Below are positions 45,903 through 56,802 of a stretch of 64,000 bases of DNA, in pieces. Made by a program: the position numbers and the translations under genes. The notes under the pieces are model-generated. The model was not told where the DNA came from. It ran no database searches and was given only the letters and a program-made list of their open reading frames with translations. The stretch's first letter is position 1. The number at the start of each line of letters is the position of its first letter. Source of the DNA: Orientallactaga sibirica (Eukaryota; Chordata; Mammalia; Rodentia; Dipodidae); NCBI GenBank assembly GCA_036365145.1, contig JAEOAD010000982.1, forward strand, positions 7,466,001 to 7,530,000. The letters are read 5' to 3'.

Positions 45903-46505
45903 ATATAATTTCAATAAGTACTTATGGTGTACAGTGAATCTTATTTGTAAGAAGAAAGGAAGATGGATACACTTAAATATATAATCCCAATAATAATCAA
46001 AGGGAAAATAAATGTATCACTTTAACTGTGCAAAGCAGCAATGCAAAACTTAATTATCAATGGTAGTAGTTCTCAAACTAAAGAGAAAATGGGAGCAGAA
46101 ATCCCACCACAAATAAATTACTGCCATCTTAGTGATGCTCAACTGGTGAATTCTGATTTTAACATATAAATGTGTGTGCTTGCTTATATTAAAATGTAAT
46201 AAAAATCCTTATGATCACATCTGACTTACTGATTGATGTCGGGGTCAGGTTTACTTCTCATAAATGAGAACTGGAAGTTCTTTTGCAATTGGAGGGGGAG
46301 GCTGTCTGGTCTCAATGTGCTATTTTTGAGAACACGTGAAGAACGGAACAACATTTTCTCTGCAAACATTAACTTGTCCCAGCTTATAAAAGTATTCCCC
46401 TTGGACACCTATATCAGCATAGTACCATCTCAGTTTCTCAGTAACTCATTTCTCTCTCTGAGGCTATATAAAAGCACCAGCAACCCAAGCTGGTGCTAAA
46501 TTAAG
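45903..46505. other. Unassigned; TATA-like motif at 46465
   Basis: About 600 bp without a repeat match. ggctatataaaagcaccagc at 46463-46482 is a strong TATA-box match, but the downstream 40 bp run straight into the TSD and a SINE, and nothing else marks a promoter. Confidence 0.3.
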
Positions 46506-46520
46506 AAATCAACTGGTTCT

Positions 46521-46669
46521 TGGGCTGGAGGAATGGCTTAGTGGTTAAACCACTTGCCTGCAAAGCCAAAGGACTCAGGTTCAATTCCCCAGGACCCACA
46601 TAAGCCAGATGCACATGGTGGAGCGTGCTTCTGGAGTTTGCTTGCAGTGGCTGGAGGCCCTGGCACAAC

Positions 46670-46705
<36 letters not shown>

Positions 46706-46745
46706 GCCCCCTCTCTCAAATGAATAAAGTAAAATAATTTTTAAA
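46521..46745 (+). mobile_element. B2-superfamily SINE, well preserved
   Basis: Head gggctggaggaatggcttag; B box aggttcaattcccc. Perfect 15-bp TSD aaatcaactggttct at 46506-46520 and 46746-46760. Confidence 0.95.
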
Positions 46746-46760
46746 AAATCAACTGGTTCT

Positions 46761-47269
46761 CATCCAATCCAGGTAAACAAGATGGGAGGCTTTAGCAAAA
46801 CCCAGGCTGATTCCATCTATTTTTCAACCCAAATGTTGTAGATGTGTGCCTAGCCTGCCTTTTCATTTGTTAGCTTCAGGAGAGAGAAAAGGAGAACATT
46901 TATAATACTCCTCTTTTGCAAGTATAAAATGATACCTTTGAGTTCATGGAAAATAACATGTTAAGTAAAATGAAATACAACAATTTATAGCCTCACTGGT
47001 TGCTTTAAGGCTTTAGCATATTTCTTTCCTTCCGATATTTCCAATGATTTTATCATGAAAATTATGACATTTATGCAAGTTTTTTTGAAAGTCAAGCAGA
47101 GCAAAAATTTATTCAAAGCTTAAGAGAAGGAAGAGAAGCTTTAGAAGGCAAAACTGCTGTAAAATAGGAGGGTCCCAAGTGGGTAATCCCTTTATGCATG
47201 TTTTAAATCCTGTGTTGCTTGCTTACAATTATGTCCATTACACTTAAAGCGTATTTTAAACAAACTGTG
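46761..47269. other. Unassigned AT-rich sequence
   Basis: Nothing recognised. Confidence 0.4.
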
Positions 47270-47386
47270 TTTACTGGGTGTGTAGGTCCATGTGCATGTG
47301 TGTTTGTATGTGTGGGGTGCATGCATGTGTGTGTGATGGTCAGAGGACAACCTTGGGTGTCATTCCTCTCAAGTTCTATATTTTTT

Positions 47387-47539
47387 GGGGGTGGTTGGCT
47401 TTTCGAGGTAGGTTCTCACTTTAGCCCAGGTTGATCTGAAATTTACTATGTAGTCTCAGAGTGGCCTCGAACTCATGGCGATCCTCCTACCTCTGCCTCC
47501 TGAGTGCTGGGATTAAATGTGTATGCCACCATGCCCAGA
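47387..47539 (-). mobile_element. B1 SINE inside a B3
   Basis: Antisense: cgaggtaggttctcacttta, gcccaggttgatctgaaatt, attaaatgtgtatgccacca, tgcccaga. Flanked by ttctatattttt (47374 on) and ttctatcattt (47540-47550). Confidence 0.92.
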
Positions 47540-47550
47540 TTCTATCATTT

Positions 47551-47747
47551 AAAAAATTATTTATTTGAGAGAGAGAAAGAGGAAGAAAGAGAGAATGGAC
47601 GTAACAGGGCCTCTAGCCACTGCAAATAAACTCCAGATGCATGTGCTACCTTGTGCATCTGGTTTATGTAGGTCTTGAGGAATCAAACCTGAGTCCTTAG
47701 GCTTTGCAGGCAAGTGCCTTAACTGCTAATCCATCTCTCCAGTCCCA
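47551..47747 (-). mobile_element. B2-superfamily SINE inside the same B3
   Basis: Antisense, ending aatccatctctccagtcc. Flanked by ttctatcattt on the left and ttttatctttttt (47750-47762) on the right, the same target word as the B1. Confidence 0.92.
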
Positions 47748-48288
47748 GGTTTTATCTTTTTTGAAACAGGTCTCTTACTGGCCTGGAATTTGATAAGTAG
47801 GCAAGACTGGGTGGCCAGAAAAACTCAGGGATCCACCTATCTCCACCTCTCAAGATCTGGGATTACAACTTCACATGCCATCGTTCTCAGCTTAAAAATT
47901 TTTTTTTTTTTAAAAAGGTGAGTTCTAGGGATCAAGCTAAGTTCCTTATGTGTGCAAGGCCAGCACTTTTCCAACTGAGTGATTTCCCTAGCTCTTCACA
48001 TAAAAATCTAAGTACTATTTTTTTTTGCCATTTTGCATGTGTCCAGAGGAAGTAGAGAGATGAACATACAGGGTGGGACTCAGGCCCCCACCTGAAAGAG
48101 TAACCCCTAAACCAGATAAGGGTAGATGAGTGATATGTAAAAGATTATCAGCAGGCCAGCAGACCAAGAAGAGCTCCAAAGTGGCTGACCGTGGGTAGAA
48201 TGGTGAGATGGGAGAGTTTGTTCCAGGATATTAAACATGGCAGCAGGGAGTGAGCAAAATGTGCCATAAGATCTGAACCCTGGAGCCA

Positions 48289-48385
48289 GGTATGGGGGTA
48301 TGCACCTGTGTTTCCAGTACTTAGGAGCCTGAGGCAGGATGGTCACAAGTTTAAGGCCAGCCTTGGTTATATAGCAAGATCATGG
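48289..48385 (+). mobile_element. Old B1 SINE fragment
   Basis: gggggtatgcacctgtgttt, ccagtacttaggagcctgag, aaggccagccttggttatat; the 3' end is lost. Confidence 0.7.
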
Positions 48386-48537
48386 AGGGAGGGGGAAGAA
48401 GGAGGAGAAAGGGGATGAGCAAGTGATGACTGCACTGATTACTGGAGTTATAGCAGAAAGCCTTTGTATAAACTGACTTTCCAACTACATGACCTAAATG
48501 GGGGGTCTCTCTCTGTCTCTGTCTCCTTTTTTTGTTT

Positions 48538-48798
48538 GTTTTTTGGAGAGAGACAGAGAGGGAGGGCAAGGCAGAGAAAGAGAGGGAGAGAGAGAGAGAG
48601 AGAGAGAGAATGGGCACACCAGCAGCCTCTAAGCTGCTGTGAAGGAAATCCAGATGCGAGTGCCCCCTTGTGGTCAAGTGTGGCATTGTGCCCTTGCGTC
48701 ACTTTGCATCTGGCTAAACGTGGGACCTGGAGATTGGAACTGGCATTCTTAGGCTTAGGAGGCAGGCACCTTAACCGCTAAGCCATCTCTCCAGCCCT
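48538..48798 (-). mobile_element. B2-superfamily SINE, long internal variant
   Basis: Antisense, ending gctaagccatctctccagccc, with the extra ttgtggtcaagtgtggcatt and cccttgcgtcactttgcatc segment and a GA run at 48545-48610. Its target lies in the T-rich tail side of the neighbouring B1: ctctgtctcctttttt and ctctgtgtcctttttt flank it. Confidence 0.94.
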
Positions 48799-48805
48799 CT
48801 GTGTC

Positions 48806-48945
48806 CTTTTTTGAGACGGGGTCTGACTGTAGCCAGCATTGGCCTGAAACTCACTCTATAGCTCAGGCTGACCTTGAATTCACAGCAATCCTCCTGCCTT
48901 CACCTCCTGAGTGCTGGGATTTCAGGTGTGAGCCACTATATGCAG
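48806..48945 (-). mobile_element. B1 SINE
   Basis: Antisense: gagacggggtctgactgtag, tcaggctgaccttgaattca, gatttcaggtgtgagccact. Its tail was the target for the SINE at 48538. Confidence 0.88.
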
Positions 48946-48949
48946 TTCA

Positions 48950-49045
48950 CTTACAGTTCTAAGACATTGTTTATTCATATGTGTAATGGGACTAACAATA
49001 CTTCACCACAGAATTATTGGAATGAATATGTGAGAAATCAACCCA
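48950..49045 (-). mobile_element. MIR SINE remnant
   Basis: attgtttattcatatgtgta, atgggactaacaatacttca, ccacagaattattggaatga follow the antisense MIR order; the B1 sits at its left edge. Confidence 0.6.
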
Positions 49046-50530
49046 CAAAGTTTGGTTTATATTCCCTTTAGTCTCTGCTGGGAGACTAGGTAATTTTACA
49101 ACCTATTGAGAGTCTAACAGGCAATCCTTTCTGACAACCTGCACCAGTGTAGGTAAGTAAGAATACTCTTTTTTCTTTTTCCTTCCCTTTTCTCTTCTGC
49201 ACTGGCCTCTCCTTCCTTTCTCTCTCTCCTTTCCCCTTCTTTGTGATTGGTCAAACAGGGAGGCCAGTGGGGATTCAAGAACCCCCAGGCCACACCATAC
49301 CCAATACTGCCTGTCCTGCTTCCCAGATGTAAAGGGCCCTGCCATCCTGCTTTAGCAGGATGAAAGCCACAAGGAGAATGCAACACAGTGGGTTTAACAT
49401 TTCTGTTCTACAAATGGTTCCACATTTCGAATTCAGCTGAATACCACACTTGCCAACAATAGCAAAGTAAGAATACAATTCAGCACCTCATCAATCCTAA
49501 TATTATTACATGTGTGGTTTTCATTTCACATTTAATATTTATTTTTCTCAAGAGGAAGCCAGGACCAAATTAAGCATGTTATAGTCATCCAGACTGAAGG
49601 TCAGGAAGGTAATGCCAAAGAGGGAGAGATGAGAGTTTTTTGGGGGGGAAGAGGAAAGATTATGACTGACCTTAATTCATGGCCCCATGGGTAATACTCA
49701 CTGACCATTATTGGGACCCTACATAGCTAAGTGTATTTCAGACTAACTAAACTAAAATCATGAGATGAATGTACACATTTAGATTAATGTCAGCCTTTGA
49801 ATCTACCTACGTATTCTTTCCCATCTACTATACCTTCAAATGATGGTAACAGAGCTTAGAGACAGCCTCCTTATTTCCAAGATTCAGTGAAGTTCAACAA
49901 CTTGCTCACTGTAGCCTGCTGTATTATGGACAGAGCCAGGATGGAACAGAAGCCTCTTTTGTTGTTCATTCCAACACAGTGCACTGTGTCCTTTCCTCTG
50001 CATTTGCGACAGGTTTATCGTGACAGTACTTGTTGGTTGGGCTGAAACACAATAGAAAGGCCATTGGAAAATCAGTGGTTTAATTCTTTCCTGGAATTAA
50101 ATTCCTGTGTAAAAAACTGCAGGAGGACATTCATGTGTGGAATTGTACTGATAAGAGCCCTGTCTCTTGAATGAAAGACCTGGGGAAGCAAAGCTGTTTC
50201 CAATCTATTTCCAGTAAGTTCATAAGGACCCTGGAGGACTTTGAACTTCTTTTAAGTAGGATAAAGGTAAAAGTATAAGGCCCAGATTACTTTTCTGATC
50301 CCTTCTTCTGTTTTTCTAGTCTATAGATATGTAGCAGCTATGAACAAGAGTACCTGACAGGAAAGAGTGCTGTTAAACAAGGGCTGGGAGCATTATGGAC
50401 TTAGGTTACCGAATGAGTTTGGACTTCTGTTCCCACTTAGATTGTGGGGTAACAGTAAACAGTTTGAACAAGGGGAATGACACATCTACATGGTGCTACA
50501 GGAGGAAGTATGAATTGGGAGCAATGTCTG
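49046..50530. other. Long unassigned stretch
   Basis: 1.5 kb without a nameable repeat; CT-rich patch at 49165-49245. The opposed short frames at 49103-49386 derive from this patch. Confidence 0.4.
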
Positions 50531-50548
50531 TTAAGAAAGGAAAGCTCA

Positions 50549-50704
50549 GCTGGGTGTGGTGGCGCATGCCTTTAATCCCAGCACTTGGGAGGCAGAGGTA
50601 GGAGCATCACTGTGAGTTCGAGGCCACCCTGAGACTACATAGTGAGTGCCAGGTCATCCTGGGTTAGAGTGAGACCCTACCTCGAAAGAAAAAAAAAAAA
50701 AAAA
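50549..50704 (+). mobile_element. Young B1 SINE
   Basis: gctgggtgtggtggcgcatg, ggaggcagaggtaggagcat, gagaccctacctcgaaag, poly-A of about 20. TSD aagaaaggaaagctca (50533-50548) and aagaaggaaagctca (from about 50705), one base shorter. Confidence 0.94.
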
Positions 50705-50769
50705 AAGAAGGAAAGCTCAAGAGCTTGTAGGTTGGCTTGCCAATTGGGGAGCATATAAAATCATCAAAG

Positions 50770-50850
50770 AAGTTGGGATGTGGCTCAGTAGTAGTGCACT
50801 TGAGTAGCAAGTATGAAGCCCTGGGTTTTATCCCCAGTACCACCAAAACA
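50770..50850 (+). mobile_element. ID-type SINE
   Basis: ttgggatgtggctcagtagt, agtgcacttgagtagcaagt, ttatccccagtaccacc: a tRNA-Ala-like ID element, worn, with little A tail. Confidence 0.75.
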
Positions 50851-51450
50851 ATCATCACAGAGAGAGGTAATAAAGGCCTCATTCAAAAATAATAAGTAGT
50901 ATCTTTAGGAGATAATCCTAGGATCATTGGTTGAGGACAAAGAAAGAGAATCAATAACCAAGAGGGTTAGGAAAGGAACAAGTAAAATGTTAGAGTTCGG
51001 GTTAAGGTTAGATAAGTTGGTTACTGCAGATGCAACTGGAACTCAGTTGTGCTGGAGTGCTCTGAGAGACCATGAAGAACATGCTGCAATGTTCTTCTAG
51101 TATGCAACATGGAAGGTAGAGGATTTGTCATCATTTCTCAACCCATCAATGGTTTAGAACTGCTTCCAGAGCAACTAAGTCTATAGCACTCCAGATTTGC
51201 CTTGCATGTGGGCCATCTGTGTTTCAACAAAAGTACCTTTAGGAAAAGAGTGGAAGTTTATAGCAATAAACAGCCTTAGGATTATAAAGTGTCAAGAGAA
51301 TGTGGGTAGAGCACTGTCATGGTCTGATTTGGATGGCTGGTTCTTCCTAAGGGTACAAAAGGAGTTCTAGACCTTGAGAATGGAATTTAGTCTTAGGGTG
51401 GGAAGACTTCTGGTTAATGTTCTCTGAATTCTGTGATTTCTTTACCTTTA
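50851..51450. other. Unassigned sequence
   Basis: Nothing recognised. Confidence 0.4.
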
Positions 51451-51485
51451 AAAATGGGCCACTATATAGACACACATTATATTCT
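51451..51485 (+). repeat. 35-bp direct repeat, left copy
   Basis: Begins aaaatgggccactatata and matches 52668-52702 at 31 of 35 positions. Ends where the MaLR LTR begins. Confidence 0.93.
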
Positions 51486-52667
51486 GTGGTAGTTTGAATA
51501 TATGTCCCCCAATATATTCAGTGTTTTATTAGTTATAGTTTGCATCTGCAATCATCTTGCTAGAGGCAATGTCACTGGGGGCTGGTCTTAAGGTGTGGGT
51601 TTGAGATTCCATTGTAAAGATATGCAAATGTGCCTAGCAGGAGTTCCTGAAGTGTGCTGGGCTTTTGGCTGTAGTTTTGCTCTGTGTGCTGTGGTGGCTG
51701 GTTGGCTTTTCTCTCTCTCTTGCCTGGTCCTGTGAAGAGCAGGCTGCTTCTCCTGCCTTTATGGAACTTCCCCTGGATCTGTAAGCTTCAATAAATAATA
51801 TCCCTTCCTCCATAACTGTGCCTGGTCTGGAAGTTCATCTCAGTGAACCTGAAGCTGTCTGCTACAATAAAGTGGTACCAGGAGTGGGGTGAGATGAACC
51901 AGACAGTGTGGATATTCATCTTTTGGAACCTTTGTTTTGGAGGAATGGGCATGGACTTGGTGCTTGCAACTGAAGATGCCTTCTGGAGTGGTAAGCTAAG
52001 TTTTATTGACTATTCTAATGAGAGTTTGAGAATGCTAAGTGCAGATAGTATTGAACTTCAAGGCTTGGCTTATGAGCTTTCTAAGGGGAAGGAAAGACTG
52101 CAGAGGACTTTGTTGGAACTCGGCTACTGGCATAAGGGATGGCTACGTTTCGCTATCCAGGCCCAGAAAGTTTGATCAAAGTTAAATTTGTAATGGATTG
52201 ATGTGCTTGGCTGAAGATATCGGACTGAGATTTTAAGATTTTAAGCTGAAAAACCTCAATCAAGTTAAAAGTAGAGGCATTGAGACTGGTTTAGCTGCTA
52301 TTGTCGACACATTAGCAATCTTAAGGAAGGTGGAAGGAAGGTTGCCTGACTGATTTACATTAAAACAATGGAGAGGATGCCTGAGGAAAGACTGTTAAAA
52401 TGCAAATTCTTGGAAAGAGCTGACTGGAGAAGGAACCTGCTTTTCAAGGCTATAATTTATTTTGTCCCTGGATTAAGAATATGGCTGTGTCCTGCACACC
52501 TGGTATTAGTTTTGGAAGCATGAAAAATACATGGAGTGGTCATGAGTTGCACACGGTTCCAGGAGCCGCTGCTGAAATGTGGCATGAGGCAGGGCATGAA
52601 GACCCTCAGGAATAGGCTGGAAGAGCCTTTAGAAGATGGAGCGTGGTTTGCATGGAGATCTGAAGAT
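51486..52667 (+). mobile_element. ERVL-MaLR 5' LTR plus partial internal region
   Basis: LTR from 51486 (tgtggtagtttgaatatatg; the first t is shared with the direct repeat at 51485) to about 51870, with a polyadenylation-type cttcaataaataatatccct near 51787. Directly after it, tggtaccaggagtggggtga at about 51874 is a tRNA-Leu-type primer-binding site, the hallmark of ERVL-related elements. About 790 bp of MaLR internal sequence follow (gactgcagaggactttgttg, atgtgcttggctgaagatat, gaatatggctgtgtcctg), including broken frames at 51843-52175 and 52536-52727. No protease, polymerase or envelope homology and no 3' LTR. Confidence 0.88.
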
Positions 52668-52702
52668 AAAATGGGCCACTATATGAGCACACATTACATT
52701 CT
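52668..52702 (+). repeat. 35-bp direct repeat, right copy
   Basis: Partner of 51451-51485; differences are three clustered bases near the middle and one near the end. Confidence 0.93.
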
Positions 52703-52734
52703 AATCCAAACTTTGAGAGAGTATTAGTGGTAGC

Positions 52735-52905
52735 TAGGGCCACGTGTGCTATTGCACACCTCTAGTTCCAGCACTTGGGAGGCAGAGGTAGAAGGACTGT
52801 TGTGAGTACAAGGCCAGCCTTGAGAATACATAGTGAATTCCAGGTCAGCCTAGGCTAGAGCAAGACCCTACCTCAAAAACAGCAATAACAACAACAACAA
52901 CAGAA
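52735..52905 (+). mobile_element. B1 SINE
   Basis: agttccagcacttgggaggc, gaggtagaaggactgttgtg, gagcaagaccctacctcaaa, tail with aacaac units. Confidence 0.88.
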
Positions 52906-52919
52906 TGAATTTAAGGGTA

Positions 52920-52983
52920 GTTGGGAATAGGGCCTCATGCATGCTAGGCAAGTGCTCTACCACTGAGCTATATCCTCAGCCCC
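52920..52983 (-). mobile_element. ID-type SINE fragment
   Basis: Antisense: ctcatgcatgctaggcaagt, gctctaccactgagctatat, cctcagcccc. Confidence 0.8.
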
Positions 52984-53105
52984 AATCCCAATTCTTAATC
53001 CATACCCCATTTAATATGTGACTCCATAATACAACTGTACTTAAGGAACTTACAATTAGGATGTACATATTTTTTATAGACTCCTACTTTTAAAAATACT
53101 TTTTT

Positions 53106-53252
53106 AGCCAGGCGTGGTGGTGCACGCCTTTAATCCCAGCACTTGGGAGGCAGAGGTAGAAGGAATGCTGTGAGTTTGAGGCCACCCTGAAACTACATAG
53201 TAAATTCCAGGTCAGCCTGGACAAGAGCTACCTTAACTCCCCCCCCCCCAAA
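53106..53252 (+). mobile_element. B1 SINE
   Basis: agccaggcgtggtggtgcac, gaggcagaggtagaaggaat, attccaggtcagcctggaca; the agtgagacc block is deleted and the tail is CCCC-rich. Confidence 0.9.
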
Positions 53253-54072
53253 TACTTCTCTAATGAGATTAAAGAAGACTGAAAATTATAGCAATGAGGG
53301 TATTAGCTAAGTATGTGATAATTAAGGTAGGAAAGAAAACCATCTTAAGACAACTTAGTATGACTTGCTTCAGTAAAGTTGGCAACAGGCAAGCACATCC
53401 ATGTTCAGCATTTGCTAGAATTAATTCAAAGCTTAGCTAGGGTTCTACTGAGAACTTGTCAGAACTTCAAATTGGAAACCACTCAATAGTAAAATCAGCA
53501 TAAAATATTTTCTTTGGGAACCATGTGCTCAAAATTTAAGAAATTTTAGGAATTTCTGGAAAATTCCACAGTAGGTCAATAACAACTCTAAGAAAAAGAA
53601 ATGATTTCAGGAAAACACTTTTTTTTTTGATTTGTGGATCTAAAACTGACATTTTTTTCTCTTTCAATTAGATGATTAAGGGAGTTAGGGAATGGGAAAG
53701 CACTAACAGCTCCCATGATAGATATCTGAGTGCTGACATTTGCCCAGGTGAACTCCAGAGCCAAGTAACTAACACTTGAAAATACGTTTACAGCATGGAA
53801 GTAGAAAAGCCAAATCCCAGGTGACCTTCATAAGAGGCAATAAATGTAAAGCTCAGAATGAAAACGTGGAAGCTCTGAGTAAGATAACATTACTTCGTTT
53901 TCATGTGATTTCCTTTCTTTTGACAATGGTCCAATATGTCCCCTCAGGATTTGGTCTGGGAGGCAGGCATAGCACTTGTTACTTTTATACCCAATTAGAG
54001 TGGCCTAAGGATTGGCCCAAATCCTAGTAAATCTATTTGCATTAAGCCAGTAGCTATGTATTGAGCACCTGC
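53253..54072. other. Unassigned AT-rich stretch
   Basis: About 820 bp without a nameable repeat; low complexity only at 53616-53630. Candidate unique sequence. Confidence 0.4.
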
Positions 54073-54128
54073 TGAGTACAAAGCACTGAAGCCAGAGCTT
54101 TGCCTCTGAGCTATATCCACAGCCCCAC
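54040..54128 (-). mobile_element. L2 3' end followed by ID-type remnant
   Basis: gctatgtattgagcacctgc, tgagtacaaagcactgaagc is antisense L2-like; agctttgcctctgagctata, tccacagcccc is an antisense ID head. Confidence 0.5.
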
Positions 54129-55786
54129 ACAATAACTGTTAAATTTCATGTGAATATAGCTCTCAGGTATTCTGGAAAATTCTTTGGGTTCTAGCACTTG
54201 GTACCAAGCCTGGTTCCAGATGATTCTTGATAAATATTATGGAACAAATTACTAAATGAACTTGATGTGACAGTGAAACTCTGTACCTATATAGAGAAGG
54301 GGAAAAATAGCATGTACTCATTTGCATGAGGGAAGTCTATATGCAGAAAGTGTCATCAGGCGTCATCCTTGACTGCTGGTTAGGGTTAATGGATGTAGAA
54401 ATATATCTTTTGATTCTATGTTGTATGTATTTTTAGTCACTTAAGAGGTAACTGGTTGGTTGGACAGCCTATATCCTGTGACTTGGCAGCTGTGTTCACT
54501 GGAAGGAAGGAATATTCTTTTGCCTAGAGCAATAGGTACACATGCTTTCAGAGGCTGGGAGACTGTTAGGGCAGAATGCGGGGTATGATCTACAAATGGA
54601 GAATAGGATGTTTTGGAGGCTAGAGAATATGGGGCTGTACCACCTGGGTATGCTGAACTGACCCCACTCTGGAGTCTAGGACTCTGGATAGTCAGAGAGA
54701 GGGAATGCTTGTCCAAGAAATATAAGCACAGGGCAAGAGTCCAACAGGTCACCTCTGACACTGCTCAAATTTAAGGGGCTGCTGCTATTGAGAAGCACCT
54801 GTCAGAGTGACTTTGATGGATAGATCTAGCTTGGTGACTTGATGGCATGCCTACGGGAGCCCATCTCATACTAGGGGCTAGGGGGTGCTTATAGCAGCAA
54901 AGAAGGCTGTTGGGAAATTGAGAAATTCTATACAGTACAATAGATAGAATCTTGTGGCTCTGAGGAAAATCACAGTTGATGGGAATGGGTAAACACTCAA
55001 GGAACTCTACTTGGGTTGATAATTTTGGAAATCAGACCTCAAGGGTATTTAATATCTTTGTCAAGAAGAATACTACTCACAAGGAACCTTTGGAGAATAC
55101 AGTGATGATCTATGCAGAAAGGACTCCAGAGACTGATAACTGATTGTGTAAACCCCTTTGATAAACAACCCAAGCAGAAGGTCTTAAAGACTCATAATGC
55201 TGCAAGGTTGGTGGGGAAACAACTAGAATCTGCTTAGCTGTTTGCCCTCTCCCCCGCCCCACTATCTGGAATTCAGATGATGTGAACTACTGTGAGGAGG
55301 TGGGTCTCACTCTTAAATGGCTGTTTCTATGATGGAAGGAGCCGGAAATGGAACTGGAAAATCTCAGGCACAAAATAGAAGCTATATTTCAGTTTCCTAC
55401 TTAATGACATCACAACTTGGCAATGTCATTAAAGCCAGGGCAGGGCAGTTGGAGAGATCTAGTTAGAATCTCTTATCCAGAGAGCTTAAAGAATTCAGCT
55501 CCATAGCCCCGACTCAGTGACCACATCCTCCCTACCCCATTTTCCAGTGCAACTGTCTCCAATTTCCATGACACACCTAAAAGTCCTCTTCCTCCAGCAT
55601 ATGACCTCCTCATATAACACAGAGAACACAAAAGCCAAATAAAAAGCCCTCTCCTTCATGCCACTCTCCCATTTCCTTGCACTTCTGAGGGGACATCCAC
55701 CTTCCTGCCACACATGCATTGGGGGCCCTGACTTCCAGTTCCTCAGCTACCCAAATCTCCTGCATATTCAACCTGGCCTGTCTTCA
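54129..55786. other. Long unassigned stretch
   Basis: 1.65 kb with no repeat I can name. The 106-aa minus frame at 54441-54761 and the 74-aa frame at 55495-55719 show no domain or splice context. Confidence 0.4.
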
Positions 55787-55791
55787 GGCTC

Positions 55792-56123
55792 TGTTGTAAT
55801 TTCCTTCTTGTTGTGGGAACAAAGCCCCTGACCAAAAGCAGATGATGAAAGGAAAAATTTTTATGTTGGGCTAGCAATCTCCTGGATAGCAGGGGAAAAC
55901 ATGGCATGAGCAGAGGCTAGACATTACCTCTGCCACAGCAGGTGGAAACAGCAGGAGAATCAGCCAAACTCTGGCAGGAGGGAGCTGGCTGTAACACCCC
56001 TAAGACTGCCCGCCCAAACACACTTCCTTTAGCAAGGCTCCACCTCTCAAATTGCCATTAGCTGGGGAACAAGCATTCAAATACATGAGTTTATGGGGGG
56101 GGCATCTGATTCAAACCACCATA
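55792..56123 (-). mobile_element. ERVL-MaLR-type solo LTR (family A) with 5-bp TSD
   Basis: Sense (minus) runs TATGGTGGTTTGAATCAG to ...AATTACAACA. ggctc lies immediately outside both ends (55787-55791, 56124-56128), the 5-bp duplication expected of retroviral-type integration. Same family as 16584-16932 and 33872-34195. Confidence 0.9.
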
Positions 56124-56128
56124 GGCTC

Positions 56129-56800
56129 TGATTCAGTTAGGATATATGAATGCTTTCAAATCAAGTTCTCACAGGCAATTTCCTCCTTCCTTTTCCATCT
56201 AGATTCTTTATTGCAATTTTGCTTCTCACGTCCCATTCATTTTTCAGACCACTGAACCTTTTCTACAGCTCCTAGAAAGTCCCGCAACTGCTCACACTGC
56301 ATTAAGGGCCTCATTGGCAAAGCCAGTTCACACCATAGTGTGAAGGCTTTCTTTCCTCTACTTCCATGATGCCATTCTCTCTTTTTGTACTGCATGTACC
56401 ACTTTTCTTTTCAAATAAACTAATATAAATACTATTTGAATCCATCAGATTGACAAGTATATAAGGTTTTTGATGATATCTGGTATTGTCAACCATATAG
56501 GGAAATAGGTTATTTTTCATATTTCACAAAAGAAGCCAAAGAATGTGATTAGAATATGTACAGAAACATTCTTTGCAATAGTAAAAATCCAGAATATACT
56601 AAATCTCAATTCATCAGGTGATAGTTAAAAGGTATTGCTGACTTAGTCTTCTTCATGTATTCTCTTGGCTACCTCCTTGCTCCTTAAATATTGTTTTCCC
56701 CAATATCCTGGCCTCAGTTTTTTTCTCACCTCTCTTGCTCTTACCTCCACCTTTTTTGAATCTCTTATTTGCTCTTTCATTCATTTCCACTTTTCTCCCT
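56129..56800. other. Unassigned sequence
   Basis: Nothing recognised; frames under 70 aa. Confidence 0.4.
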
Positions 56801-56802
56801 TT

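Larger units (their letters stand above)
47270..47998 (-). mobile_element. B3 SINE split by a B1 and a B2-type SINE
   Basis: The antisense tail (47270-47373: TG-rich, then ggtcagaggacaaccttggg) and the body plus head (47763-47998: gaaacaggtctcttactggc, ggattacaacttcacatgcc, gatttccctagctctt) are one B3. The gap holds two later insertions. Confidence 0.85.

Noticed and set aside
51843..52727. Plus-strand frames of 110 and 63 aa as a possible gene
   Set aside because: They are short broken frames in MaLR internal sequence directly after the primer-binding site.
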